64,000 nucleotides of DNA, from positions 1 through 64,000 of the forward strand of contig NZ_JADOTW010000013.1 of assembly GCF_015645095.1 (NCBI RefSeq), given 5' to 3'. This document shows, in pieces, positions 17,090 through 25,740 of the stretch; position 1 is the first letter of the stretch; each line of letters begins with the position of its first letter. This DNA is from Halomonas sp. 328 (lineage in GTDB: Bacteria; Pseudomonadota; Gammaproteobacteria; Pseudomonadales; Halomonadaceae). Made by a program: the position numbers and the translations under genes. The notes beneath the pieces are model-generated. The model had not been told where the DNA came from. It saw nothing but the letters and a program-made list of their open reading frames with translations, and made no database searches.

Positions 17090-17337
17090 AACTCCTGGAT
17101 TTTTTCCGTGGTGAACGCAAGAAGAGTGCCTCGGTGGCCAAGGAGCGACTGCAGATCATCGTCGCTCACCAGCGTGGTCAGCGCGACCAGCCGGACTATA
17201 TGCCGATGCTGGAGCGGGAACTGCTGGAGGTGATTCGCCGCTACGTCAAGGTCGACCGGGACGCCATCAATATCAGTCTCGACAAGGACGACGACTGCTC
17301 GATTCTCGAGCTGAACGTGACCCTGCCCAAGGGCTGA
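17086..17337 (+). CDS. minE: MinE topological specificity factor
   Basis: 83 residues, TTG start overlapping the minD stop (TTGA) behind a strong GGAGGT. N-terminal amphipathic helix [13 protein letters not shown], then the anti-MinCD helix ([18 protein letters not shown]) and the C-terminal dimerisation domain ending [10 protein letters not shown]. It is a regulator of MinD ATPase. Both minD and minE use TTG starts, so overall output may be kept low while coupling holds their ratio (inference). Confidence 0.98.
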   Translation: MKLLDFFRGERKKSASVAKERLQIIVAHQRGQRDQPDYMPMLERELLEVIRRYVKVDRDAINISLDKDDDCSILELNVTLPKG

Positions 17338-17444
17338 TTGCCCCATCGATGGCGATGGACCCAGCCGATGCCGGGGGATGGGCTGAGCCCGGCGGGGGTC
17401 TATGCTAGGCTGGGCCCACTTTCGGCCCTGTCTGGAGATCGTTC

Positions 17445-18935
17445 ATGGCGCAGTCCGACGCCGCACCGCGCACTTTCCTTTGGCATGACTACGAGACCTT
17501 CGGGGCCGATCCGCGCCTGGATCGCCCCTCCCAGTTCGCCGCCATCCGCACCGACGCCGAGCTCAATGAGGTCGGCGAGCCCCTGACCCTCTATTGCAAG
17601 CCGGCGGACGATTACCTGCCCCATCCCCAGGCCTGCCTGATCACCGGGATCACGCCCCAGGCGGCGCGACGTCGCGGCCTGCCGGAGGCGGAGTTTGCCG
17701 GCCAGGTCAACGCCGCCATGAGCGAACCGGGCACCTGTGCGGTGGGCTACAACAGCCTGCGCTTCGATGACGAGGTGAGCCGTCACCTCTTCTACCGCAA
17801 CCTGCTCGACCCTTATGCCCGGGAGTGGCAGAACGGCAACTCCCGCTGGGACCTGATCGATGTGGTGCGGGCCTTCCACGCCCTGCGTCCCGAGGGCATC
17901 GAGTGGCCCAAACGAGAGGATGGCGCCCCCAGCTTCCGTCTCGAGGATCTCACCGCCGCCAATGGCATCGAGCATGCCGGGGCCCACGACGCCCTGGTGG
18001 ACGTGCGCGCCACCATCGCCCTGGCGCGACGGCTGCGGGAGTGCAATGCGCGGCTCTTCGACTACCTGCTGGGGCTGCGCAGCAAGCGCGAGGTGGCGCG
18101 CCGTCTCGACCTGGCCTCCCGCAAGCCGCTGCTGCATATCTCCCAGCGCTACCCGGCCAGCCGCGCCTGCGCCGCCCTGGTGATGCCCCTGGCGGAGCAC
18201 CCCAGCAACCCCAACGGGGTGATCGTCTATGACCTGGCGGAGGACCCGGAGCCGCTACTGACGCTGAGCCCGGAGGCGATTCGCGAGCGGGTCTTCGTGG
18301 CCGCCGACGAGCTGGCCGAGGGCACCGCCCGGGTCCCCCTCAAGGTGATCCATATCAACCGCAGCCCGGTGATCATGCCGGTGAGCTTCCTCAAGGACGT
18401 CAATGGGCCCCGGGCCGGCGAGTATGGCGAGATCGTCGCGCGCATGGGCCTCGACCTGGCGGCCTGTCGGCAGCATTGGAAGCGCCTCCAGGAGGCCCCG
18501 GAGGCGGCCCGCAAGGCGGCCCAGGTCTTCGCCGAGGCGCCGCCCGAAGGGCCTCAGGACCCCGACCTGATGCTCTACTCCGGGGGCTTCTTCTCCCCCG
18601 CCGACCGCCAGCAGATGCAGCGGGTGCGGGACAGTGATCCCTGGGACCTGGTGGAGGCGCGTTTCGCCTTCCAGGACCCGCGCCTGGAGGAGATGCTGTT
18701 CCGCTATCGGGCGCGCAGCTATCCGGAGACCCTGACCAGCGAGGAGCAGGCCCAGTGGGAGGCCTATCGCTGGAATCGCATGAATGATGCCCGCCTCGGT
18801 GGCCTGACCCTGCAAGGCTTCGCTCGGGAGATCGAGCGGCTCAATCAGGTCAGCCTGGACGATCGCCAGCGGCAGATCCTCGAGGAGCTGGTGATGCATG
18901 TGGAGGCGATCGTGCCGCCCCAGGCCTTCGGCTAG
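17445..18935 (+). CDS. sbcB: exodeoxyribonuclease I
   Basis: 496 residues, close to E. coli ExoI. DEDDh motif I in FLWHDYETFG (Asp15, Glu17), then DRPSQFAAIRTD, YNSLRFDDEVSRH (motif II) and GAHDALVDVRATI (motif III), followed by the SH3-like and helical domains of ExoI (RYPASRACAALVMPL; LEEMLFRYRARSYPETL). It degrades single-stranded DNA 3' to 5' in recombination and mismatch repair. Single-gene unit with a strong terminator. Confidence 0.97.
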   Translation: MAQSDAAPRTFLWHDYETFGADPRLDRPSQFAAIRTDAELNEVGEPLTLYCKPADDYLPHPQACLITGITPQAARRRGLPEAEFAGQVNAAMSEPGTCAVGYNSLRFDDEVSRHLFYRNLLDPYAREWQNGNSRWDLIDVVRAFHALRPEGIEWPKREDGAPSFRLEDLTAANGIEHAGAHDALVDVRATIALARRLRECNARLFDYLLGLRSKREVARRLDLASRKPLLHISQRYPASRACAALVMPLAEHPSNPNGVIVYDLAEDPEPLLTLSPEAIRERVFVAADELAEGTARVPLKVIHINRSPVIMPVSFLKDVNGPRAGEYGEIVARMGLDLAACRQHWKRLQEAPEAARKAAQVFAEAPPEGPQDPDLMLYSGGFFSPADRQQMQRVRDSDPWDLVEARFAFQDPRLEEMLFRYRARSYPETLTSEEQAQWEAYRWNRMNDARLGGLTLQGFAREIERLNQVSLDDRQRQILEELVMHVEAIVPPQAFG

Positions 18936-19001
18936 CCTGATCCGAACGCTGACGGCGCTCGCCGACGTTTCGGCGATAGCCTTAGGTGGGGTGCAGACAC
19001 C

Positions 19002-19040
19002 AACGCCCGGCCAGGGAACCCTCCCTGGCCGGGCGTTTTT
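19002..19040 (+). terminator. sbcB terminator
   Basis: 14-bp stem CGCCCGGCCAGGGA with a 4-base loop and its complement, then TTTTT. It lies between convergent sbcB and the protease gene. Confidence 0.93.
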
Positions 19041-19051
19041 CTTGCGTCCGT

Positions 19052-21901
19052 CTACTCCTCGCCGTCGTGCTCCGGCAGCGGTGCCAGGGAACGGCTCAGG
19101 GCCGGGACATCGCTGGGCGCGTCGCCGGGATCGAAGGCCACGTTGAGCGGGGCGCGGCTGCGCAGGGCCTGCCAGGCCCGGCGCAGCCGTTCGCTATCCA
19201 CTGCCATCACCTCGGCGGCCAGCCGCTCACGGCGGTCGAAGGTATCGTCGCCCAGGGCCAGGCCACGCCACAGCCGGTCGGTGAGCTGGCCGAGGGAGGT
19301 GTCTCGGGCCAGCAGCTGGTCGCGCACCGCCTGACGGTAGGGGGCCAGGGTATCGTCGTCCAGGCCCGCCAGGGTGGCATCGAAGGTCTCGAGGAAGGCG
19401 TCGATGCGCTCGCCGATGGCCTGGCTCCCGGTCTCCGGCGATTGCACCAGCAGGGCGATGCCCGGGGCATCCAGCAGCGGCCGGTAGCCGGCATTGACCA
19501 CATAGCCCAGCTGCTCTTCGGTGCGCAGTCGCGTATAGAAGGGGGTGCTCAGCAGTTGGCCCAGCACCGCCAGCTCGGCCTGGCTGGCCAGGGAGCGGTC
19601 GGGGCCCTGCAGGTAACGCAGCAGCAGCGACTCCTGGCGCTGGCTATCGGGCCGCAAGGGGGGCAGCTGTCGGGCGGCCAGGGGCGTCAGGGCGGGAATG
19701 GCCTCGGCGTCCAGGCGAGGGGTCAGGGCGTCGAAGACCATCTGCGCCTCGCGGCTGGCCGGCTCGGCACCCAGGTCGCCGATGGCCATGGCCTCGATGC
19801 GCAGGGCCTCCAGGAAGTCGCGACGATAGGCACGCAGGGCGTCGCCGTCCAGCGCTTCCAGGGCCTCCAGCAGGGCGGTGGTGGGCCACTGGGGGCGAAT
19901 CAGCGCCTCGCCCAGGGTGCGGTTGGCCTGCAGGTAGAGGGCCGCCTGGGGGGCGTTGCGCCACTCCCGGGCCAGGCGCTGCTTGACCCGGGCCAGGCTC
20001 TCCTCGGTGATCTCGCCTTCGATCAGCTGGGCCAGGGCCTCGCGCATCACCAGCGGTTGGCGATCCCGCCAGCCCGAGAAGCTCAGGGTCAGGCCGCGGG
20101 CGTGGGCGTAGGCCGTGAAGTGCTGGCCGGCCAGCCGCGCCGGGTAGAAGGCCTCGTTGAGGCTGTCGTCGAGCCAGCCCGCCAGCAGCTGGGTCAGCGC
20201 CGCCTCCCGGGGCGACTCGGCGGCGGCGGGGTGCTGAAGGCTGAAGCGCCACTCGACCTGAGGCGTGCGGAAGCCACTATGGGCCTGGTGCCAGAGACGG
20301 GCTCCCTGGGCCTCCAGGCGCAGTTCGGGGCGCGGATCCTGGTGTCCCAGCAGCTCGAGATCCTGGGCGATAAAAGGGTTGCGCTGGGGCAGGGCCAGGC
20401 CGTTCAGGGGCGTCGCCTCGGGCCACTCGACCCGGGGCTCGGCCCGATAGGGGGCGTGGAACCAGGGGGACGTCGCTTCGCCCTCCACCTCGGGGCCACT
20501 GTAGAGGCGGATCAGCCGCTCCGGCGTCAGGGCCTGCAGGTAGGGAGCCAGGCGCTCGGCGTCGAAGTCATCCATGCGGTAGGGGGCGTAGAGCACGTCC
20601 TCTGCCGGGTAGTAGGCCAGGTTCATGGCCAGGCGGGTCACGCCGCGGATCGGGGCGCCGTGCTGCAGGAAACGGAACTGCTGTTCCGCCAGGCGCGCCT
20701 GTTCCTCGTAGCGCCAGGCCTCCAGGCCCTGTTCGCGGATTTCCTCGATGGCGGCGAACAGGCTGGCCTGGAGGGTGTCGAGGCGTTCGGCGCCCTCCGG
20801 GGTCAGGCTGAGGGTCACCGCGAAGAGGGCCTGTTCGCCATCGCTGCGGGTCACGCCGGCGGAGAGGGCATCGGCCAGGCCCGCCTCACGCAGGACCGCC
20901 AGCAGGCTGCCCTCGCCCTCATGGCCCAGCAGGTTGGCCAGGAAGTCCACCGGCTTGAAGGGGTAATCGCGGATCGGGTCGGGGATGGGGAAGAGGAAGC
21001 GGACCTGCTGGCGATCGCGCAGCGACTGGGTCTCCAGGGCCAGCGGCAGGGGCTCATCGAGGACCAGGGGGACCCCGGTGGCGGTCGTCTCGAGGCCACG
21101 ATCGCGAATGGCACCGAAGCGATCCCGGACCAGGGTTTCCAGCTCATCCAGTGGCTGGGGCGCGATCAGCGCCAGGTGCATCACCCGGGTGTCGTAGTGG
21201 CGCTCGTAGAAGTCGATCACCCGCTCGCGCAGGCTGGGTTCCCCGTCGGCGGGGTCGGCCAGGGTCTCGCGGCTGCCCACCGAGAAGCCGGTGCTCGGGT
21301 GCTCGGGGTTGAGGAACTGGTCGAGCACATCGAACTCGCGGCGCGCCTCGTCGCGAATCCGCGCCTGGTACTCGGAGTGCACGATATTGCGTTCGCTCTC
21401 CAGCTGATCGGCGTTGAACAGCGGGGCGATAAAGAACTGGCTGAAGCGGTCCAGGGCGCCGGGCAGCGCCTGGGGCTCGATATCGAAGAAGTAGTTGGTG
21501 TCATGGGGCGCGGTAAAGGCGTTATGGCTGCCGCCATGGCGGTTGATATAGCCCTGATAGGCATCCGCCTCGGGGAAAGGCTCGGTGCCGAGGAAGAGCA
21601 TATGCTCGAGGAAGTGGGCCAGCCCCGCCAGGTCCTCGGGATCATCGGCGCTGCCCACGCTGACGTTCATGGAGGCGGCGGCCTTGTCCGCCTCGGGGTC
21701 GTGTACCAGCAGGGCGGTGAGGCCGTTGTCCAGGGTCAGCAGGCGATAGTCGCGGATGTCCTGGGGACTGGTATGGGGCGTGGCGACCTCGGCGATGGGC
21801 GGCTCGGGCGCGTCGGCCTGGACCAGTCCGAAAGCGCCGACCCATAGGCTGGTCAGCAGCGATAGTGCGCTGCGGTGGGCGGCGGTAAGCGAGATGGACA
21901 T
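19052..21901 (-). CDS. pitrilysin-type M16 zinc protease
   Basis: 949 residues from the ATG at 21901 (AGGAG 6 bases before). Signal peptide (about 1-31, ending QADA), so periplasmic. Inverted zinc motif HFLEH (His96, Glu99, His100) and a distal Glu in NIVHSEYQAR. Four M16 repeats fit the length of E. coli protease III (PtrA). The family degrades small peptides inside a closed chamber. The start shares one base with the stop of the upstream SRAP gene (TAATG), so the two are coupled. Confidence 0.92.
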   Translation of the reverse strand: MSISLTAAHRSALSLLTSLWVGAFGLVQADAPEPPIAEVATPHTSPQDIRDYRLLTLDNGLTALLVHDPEADKAAASMNVSVGSADDPEDLAGLAHFLEHMLFLGTEPFPEADAYQGYINRHGGSHNAFTAPHDTNYFFDIEPQALPGALDRFSQFFIAPLFNADQLESERNIVHSEYQARIRDEARREFDVLDQFLNPEHPSTGFSVGSRETLADPADGEPSLRERVIDFYERHYDTRVMHLALIAPQPLDELETLVRDRFGAIRDRGLETTATGVPLVLDEPLPLALETQSLRDRQQVRFLFPIPDPIRDYPFKPVDFLANLLGHEGEGSLLAVLREAGLADALSAGVTRSDGEQALFAVTLSLTPEGAERLDTLQASLFAAIEEIREQGLEAWRYEEQARLAEQQFRFLQHGAPIRGVTRLAMNLAYYPAEDVLYAPYRMDDFDAERLAPYLQALTPERLIRLYSGPEVEGEATSPWFHAPYRAEPRVEWPEATPLNGLALPQRNPFIAQDLELLGHQDPRPELRLEAQGARLWHQAHSGFRTPQVEWRFSLQHPAAAESPREAALTQLLAGWLDDSLNEAFYPARLAGQHFTAYAHARGLTLSFSGWRDRQPLVMREALAQLIEGEITEESLARVKQRLAREWRNAPQAALYLQANRTLGEALIRPQWPTTALLEALEALDGDALRAYRRDFLEALRIEAMAIGDLGAEPASREAQMVFDALTPRLDAEAIPALTPLAARQLPPLRPDSQRQESLLLRYLQGPDRSLASQAELAVLGQLLSTPFYTRLRTEEQLGYVVNAGYRPLLDAPGIALLVQSPETGSQAIGERIDAFLETFDATLAGLDDDTLAPYRQAVRDQLLARDTSLGQLTDRLWRGLALGDDTFDRRERLAAEVMAVDSERLRRAWQALRSRAPLNVAFDPGDAPSDVPALSRSLAPLPEHDGEE

Positions 21902-22587
21902 TAGCTCTCCTGTGCGGGGGTCTCGCGCAGCATGGGGCCGGTGGGGTAGCCACAGGCCCACTCCTGGTGCTTGGGATCGTTCACTCGTCTTGATACCGGA
22001 AAGGCGCCCAACAGTTCCCCGGGGGCCGGGGCCAGCAGGGCCCGAGCCCGCTCGAGGGGCGTGGCCGGGTCGAGCCATTCGAGGGCCAGGGCGGCATCGA
22101 TCACCGCCGGGAGGCGGTCGCTCAGGGGGGCCAGCAGCGGTGGCGTGGCCACCGTGATCAGGGCGCAGGAGTCGGCATGCTCGGTGAGACTGGTGTGGTA
22201 ACGGCACCATAGCCCGGCCAGCAGCAGCGGGCCGCGGTCGGCCCGGGTGACCAGGAAGGGCTGCTTCATGCGCGGCTGGGGCTTCCACACATAGACGCCG
22301 CTGGCCGGGATCAGGCAGCGGCGGGTGGCGAAGGCCTCGCGGAACATGGGGCGCGACTCCAGGGACTCCGCCCGGGCGCAGTGGGGGGCGTGGTCGAGCA
22401 CCTCGAGCCAGGGCGGGGTCAGGCCCCAGAAGGCGGTCGCCAGGGTCGGAGCGCCGGCGCTAAGACGTAACATCGACAGCGGCCGGCGAGGCGCCAGGTT
22501 GGGGCTGGTGATCGGGGGCGCCTCGAGGCGCAGGCCCGGCAGCAGACGTTCCAGGTCCAGAGGGGCGATATGCAGGCGGCCTGCCAT
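21901..22587 (-). CDS. SRAP (YedK/HMCES-like) protein, active site lost
   Basis: 228 residues from the ATG at 22587 (AGGAG 6 bases before). The fold aligns well with E. coli YedK: MAGRL for MCGRF, NLAP for NVAP, FWGLTPPW for FWGYAPGW, FPVSRRVN for HPVSRAVG. YedK residues C2, N75, E105 and H160 trap or process abasic sites in single-stranded DNA. Here they align with Ala2, Cys70, Val100 and Ser156, so none is conserved. AP-site crosslinking through Cys2 is not possible. It may be a DNA-binding or regulatory relic, and it is co-transcribed with a periplasmic protease. Confidence 0.85.
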   Translation of the reverse strand: MAGRLHIAPLDLERLLPGLRLEAPPITSPNLAPRRPLSMLRLSAGAPTLATAFWGLTPPWLEVLDHAPHCARAESLESRPMFREAFATRRCLIPASGVYVWKPQPRMKQPFLVTRADRGPLLLAGLWCRYHTSLTEHADSCALITVATPPLLAPLSDRLPAVIDAALALEWLDPATPLERARALLAPAPGELLGAFPVSRRVNDPKHQEWACGYPTGPMLRETPAQES

Positions 22588-22746
22588 GGTGGCTCCTGAG
22601 CGGCGGAGGGCCTCAAGGGTAGCGACTTCACCGGGCGCTGAAAAGCGCTCATCCCCGCGCCAGGCTTGCGTTTGTGGCCGGTAGCGATATGCTGGTCGGA
22701 AACAGTGTTCGATTCTACCTTTCCACCCATCGCGACGAGGAAGCCC

Positions 22747-23364
22747 ATGGCACGTCCCAGACAGCATGCCCCCGAGGCGCTGCATGCCCAGGTGATGGCG
22801 GCCTGTGACGCCTGGCTGCAGGAGCGCCCGGTGCATGAGCTGTCACTGCGCGCCCTGGCTCGCGATGTGGGCTGTGCCCCCAGCACCCTGCTCAAGCTCT
22901 ACGGCAGCTTCAACAACCTGCTGCAGCACGTCAATCTCGAGACCCTGGCGCGGCTCAAGTCGGCCATGGAGCCGGCGGAGACCACCGCGACCCTGGAGTC
23001 CCAGCTGCGCACCCTGGCCCTGGCCTACTGGCGCTTCGCTCGCCACGAGCCCTACCGCTGGCAGCTGCTCTTCGACTATCCCCTGGCTCAGGAGGGGGAG
23101 CTGGACCGGCGCCAGAGCGACATGATCGAGGCGCTTTTCCTGCGCGTGGAGACCGGCCTCAAGGCCTACCAGCCGGGGCTCGGCGACCTGGAGGCGCGGC
23201 GCATGGCCCGCACCCTCTGGGGCAGCGTGCATGGCCTGGTGCAACTGGGCCTCAACGAGCGCCTGGGGGTCTGGCAGGGCCAGCCCCTGGAGGTGACCGA
23301 GCTGCTGGAGCAGCTGCTGGTCACCATCCTCGCCGGCCTGCGTCATGGTCCCTACGCTCCGTGA
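22747..23364 (+). CDS. TetR family regulator
   Basis: 205 residues from the ATG at 22747 (GAGGAAG upstream). The N-terminal helix-turn-helix LSLRALARDVGCAPSTLLKLYGSF is TetR-like. The C-terminal ligand domain carries YRWQLLFDYPL and RTLWGSVHGLVQLGL, the WHG-type pattern (PF13305-like). It is divergent from the SRAP gene and overlaps the acyltransferase start by 4 bases, so it probably controls the acyltransferase and itself. The ligand is unknown; acyl or fatty-acid control is inference from the partner. Confidence 0.87.
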   Translation: MARPRQHAPEALHAQVMAACDAWLQERPVHELSLRALARDVGCAPSTLLKLYGSFNNLLQHVNLETLARLKSAMEPAETTATLESQLRTLALAYWRFARHEPYRWQLLFDYPLAQEGELDRRQSDMIEALFLRVETGLKAYQPGLGDLEARRMARTLWGSVHGLVQLGLNERLGVWQGQPLEVTELLEQLLVTILAGLRHGPYAP

Positions 23365-24047
23365 GCCGTGAGCGTCACCCCCTCAAGGGGCCCTGTCTCG
23401 GCCTGGCGCGTCACCTGATCCTCCTGCTGGTGCGGCTCTGCTATCGACTGCGGGTCGAGGGGCGCGAGCACCTGCCAACCCGGGGGGCGGCCCTGGTGGT
23501 CTGCAACCATGTCAGTTTCGTCGATGCCCTGGTCCTGGGCGGCGCCAGCCCGCGTCCGCTGCGTTTCCTGATGGACCGGCCCATCTACGAGTCCCCCTGG
23601 CTCAACTGGTGGTTCCGCCTGGTGGGGGCGATCCCCGTGGATGCCGATCGTCGCGATCCGGGCAGCGTGCGGCGTGCCCTGGAGGAGATTCGCTGCGCCC
23701 TGGACAGCGGTGAGGTGGTGATGCTCTTCCCCGAGGGGCGCCTCACTCCGGATGGTGAGATCCACCCCTTCCAGCGCGGCCTGGAGCGGATCCTGGCCCG
23801 CAACCCGGTGCCCGTGGTGCCCGCCGGCCTGGGCGGGCTCTGGGGCTCCTGGACCTCCCATCAGGGCGGGCGGGCTCTGGCCAAGTGGCCGCGGCGCTTC
23901 CGTGCCCGGATCGGACTCTGCTTCGGCACGCCCCTGGCGCCGACGGAGGCCAGCCTGGCACGCCTCGAGATCGAGGTGTGCGATCTCAAGTCCCGGGCCG
24001 AGGCCTGGGTCGAAGCGCCGACCTCGGCTACCCTTAGAAAACACTGA
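23361..24047 (+). CDS. PlsC-like 1-acyl-glycerol-3-phosphate acyltransferase
   Basis: 228 residues starting at the GTG of a GTGA overlap with the TetR gene. Acyltransferase motif I NHVSFVD (the H-x4-D catalytic pair), motif III FPEGRLT and motif [10 protein letters not shown] are in order. An N-terminal hydrophobic helix ([16 protein letters not shown]) anchors it to the inner membrane. It probably acylates lysophosphatidate or a related lysolipid. It resembles the acyltransferase part of MFS-linked Aas-type proteins, but no transporter domain is attached. Confidence 0.88.
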   Translation: MSRERHPLKGPCLGLARHLILLLVRLCYRLRVEGREHLPTRGAALVVCNHVSFVDALVLGGASPRPLRFLMDRPIYESPWLNWWFRLVGAIPVDADRRDPGSVRRALEEIRCALDSGEVVMLFPEGRLTPDGEIHPFQRGLERILARNPVPVVPAGLGGLWGSWTSHQGGRALAKWPRRFRARIGLCFGTPLAPTEASLARLEIEVCDLKSRAEAWVEAPTSATLRKH

Positions 24048-24114
24048 GTTCCCGCGCTCCATGGCCCGGCCAGGCGACGGGATTCCGACGCTGGACCCTG
24101 ATGAGAACCGATCC

Positions 24115-25668
24115 ATGAGCAAGCAGCCGCTGATTATCTTCGATACCACCCTGCGCGATGGCGAGCAGTCGCCGGGTGCCTCCATGACTCGCGACGAGAA
24201 GGTGCGCATCGCCCTGATGCTGGAGAAGATGCGCGTCGACGTCATCGAGGCGGGTTTCGCCGCCGCCAGCCCTGGCGACTTCGAGGCGGTGAAGGCGGTG
24301 GCCGAGAGCGTCAAGGGGAGCCGCGTCTGTTCCCTGGCCCGGGCCCTGGATCGGGATATCGAGGCCGCCGGCGAGGCCCTGGCCGGCGCCGCCCAGGGGC
24401 GTATCCACACCTTTATCGCCACCAGTCCCATTCATATGCAGTACAAGCTGCAGATGACGCCGGATCAGGTGGTGGAGCGGGCCGTGGCGGCGGTGACCAA
24501 GGCCCGTGGCCTGTGCGACGACGTGGAGTTCTCCTGCGAAGATGCCGGCCGTTCCGAACTGGACTTCCTGTGCCGCATCGTCGAGGCGGCCATCGACGCC
24601 GGCGCCTCCACCATCAATATTCCCGACACCGTGGGCTACGCCCTGCCGGTGCCCTTCGGCGAGATGGTGGGGGAGCTGATCCGCCGGGTGCCCAACAGCG
24701 ACAAGGCGGTCTTCTCGGTGCACTGCCATAACGACCTGGGGCTGGCGGTGGCCAATTCCCTGGCCGCGGTGAATGCCGGGGCCCGCCAGGTGGAGTGCAC
24801 CATCAACGGCCTGGGCGAGCGGGCCGGCAACGCCTCCCTGGAAGAGATCGTCATGGCGGTGCGTACCCGCCAGGATATCCTCGACGTGGAGACGCGCATC
24901 GACGCCACCCATATCGTGCCCACCTCGCGGCTGGTCTCCACCGTCACCGGCTTCCCGGTGCAGCCCAACAAGGCCATCGTCGGCAAGAACGCCTTCGCCC
25001 ATGAGTCGGGGATCCACCAGGATGGGGTGCTCAAGCACCGCGAGACCTACGAGATTATGCGTGCCGAGGACGTGGGCTGGCACACCAATGCCATTGTGCT
25101 GGGCAAGCACTCGGGGCGCAACGCCTTCCGCTCGCGGCTGGGCGAGCTGGGCATCCAGTTTGCCTCCGAGGCGGAGCTCAACGATGCCTTCGTGCTCTTC
25201 AAGCAGCTGGCCGACAAGAAGCACGAGATCTACGACGAGGACCTCCAGGCCCTGGTCACCGACACCCGGGCCGCGGCGCGGGCCGAGCGGTTCCGGCTGG
25301 CGGCCATGGAGGTCACCTCCCGGACCGGCGAGACCCCCCTGGCCCGGGTCGTGCTCAGCCACGATGGCCAGGAGCACCGCGTCGAGGCCCAGGGCAGCGG
25401 GCCGGTGGATGCGGTCTACAAGGCCATCGAGCAGATCGCCGACAGCCAGGCGGAGCTGGAGCTCTACTCGGTGAACGCCATCACCAGTGGCACCGATTCC
25501 CAGGGCGAGGTCACGGTGCGCCTGCAGAAGGGCGGCCGCATCGTCAACGGCCTGGGGGCGGACACCGATATCGTCATCGCCTCCGCCAAGGCCTATATCA
25601 ATGCCCTGAATGCCCTGGCCAGCCGCGGCGAGCGCACGCACCCCCAGGGCGTCCACGAAGGGCCCTGA
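24115..25668 (+). CDS. leuA: 2-isopropylmalate synthase LeuA
   Basis: 517 residues from the ATG at 24115. TIM barrel with [15 protein letters not shown] and the metal motif HCHND (His203, His205), then [13 protein letters not shown]. The C-terminal LeuA dimer (leucine feedback) domain runs from about 390 to 510. It condenses acetyl-CoA with 2-oxoisovalerate, the first committed step of leucine synthesis, and is the long LeuA form found in E. coli. The rest of the leucine operon is not adjacent. No leader peptide is obvious in the short gap after the acyltransferase. Confidence 0.96.
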   Translation: MSKQPLIIFDTTLRDGEQSPGASMTRDEKVRIALMLEKMRVDVIEAGFAAASPGDFEAVKAVAESVKGSRVCSLARALDRDIEAAGEALAGAAQGRIHTFIATSPIHMQYKLQMTPDQVVERAVAAVTKARGLCDDVEFSCEDAGRSELDFLCRIVEAAIDAGASTINIPDTVGYALPVPFGEMVGELIRRVPNSDKAVFSVHCHNDLGLAVANSLAAVNAGARQVECTINGLGERAGNASLEEIVMAVRTRQDILDVETRIDATHIVPTSRLVSTVTGFPVQPNKAIVGKNAFAHESGIHQDGVLKHRETYEIMRAEDVGWHTNAIVLGKHSGRNAFRSRLGELGIQFASEAELNDAFVLFKQLADKKHEIYDEDLQALVTDTRAAARAERFRLAAMEVTSRTGETPLARVVLSHDGQEHRVEAQGSGPVDAVYKAIEQIADSQAELELYSVNAITSGTDSQGEVTVRLQKGGRIVNGLGADTDIVIASAKAYINALNALASRGERTHPQGVHEGP

Positions 25669-25690
25669 GGCCGCTCGCCGAGCCGAAGCA

Positions 25691-25725
25691 GAAACGCCGA
25701 CGGCGCCCCGAGGGGCGCCGTCGGC
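25691..25725 (-). terminator. terminator between leuA and corB
   Basis: GCCGACGGCGCCCC pairs perfectly with GGGGCGCCGTCGGC. The T-rich side (GTTTC) lies on the minus strand, so it best serves corB. Confidence 0.75.
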
Positions 25726-25740
25726 ATTGGTGGGGCGAGC

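Noticed and set aside
18986-21847. A 953-codon plus-strand open frame opposite the M16 protease
   Set aside because: It is the complement of a well-supported protease gene; the sequence is Gly/Gln/Leu-rich antisense text without any family motif. Long antisense frames are expected at this GC content.
22747-24047. TetR plus acyltransferase as part of a defence or mobile cassette
   Set aside because: No integrase, repeats or composition change flank the pair; the coupling fits ordinary lipid-gene regulation.
24034-25656. A 540-codon minus-strand frame opposite leuA
   Set aside because: Antisense shadow: leuA has all catalytic motifs, and the reverse frame shows only His/Gly/Leu-rich low-complexity text.
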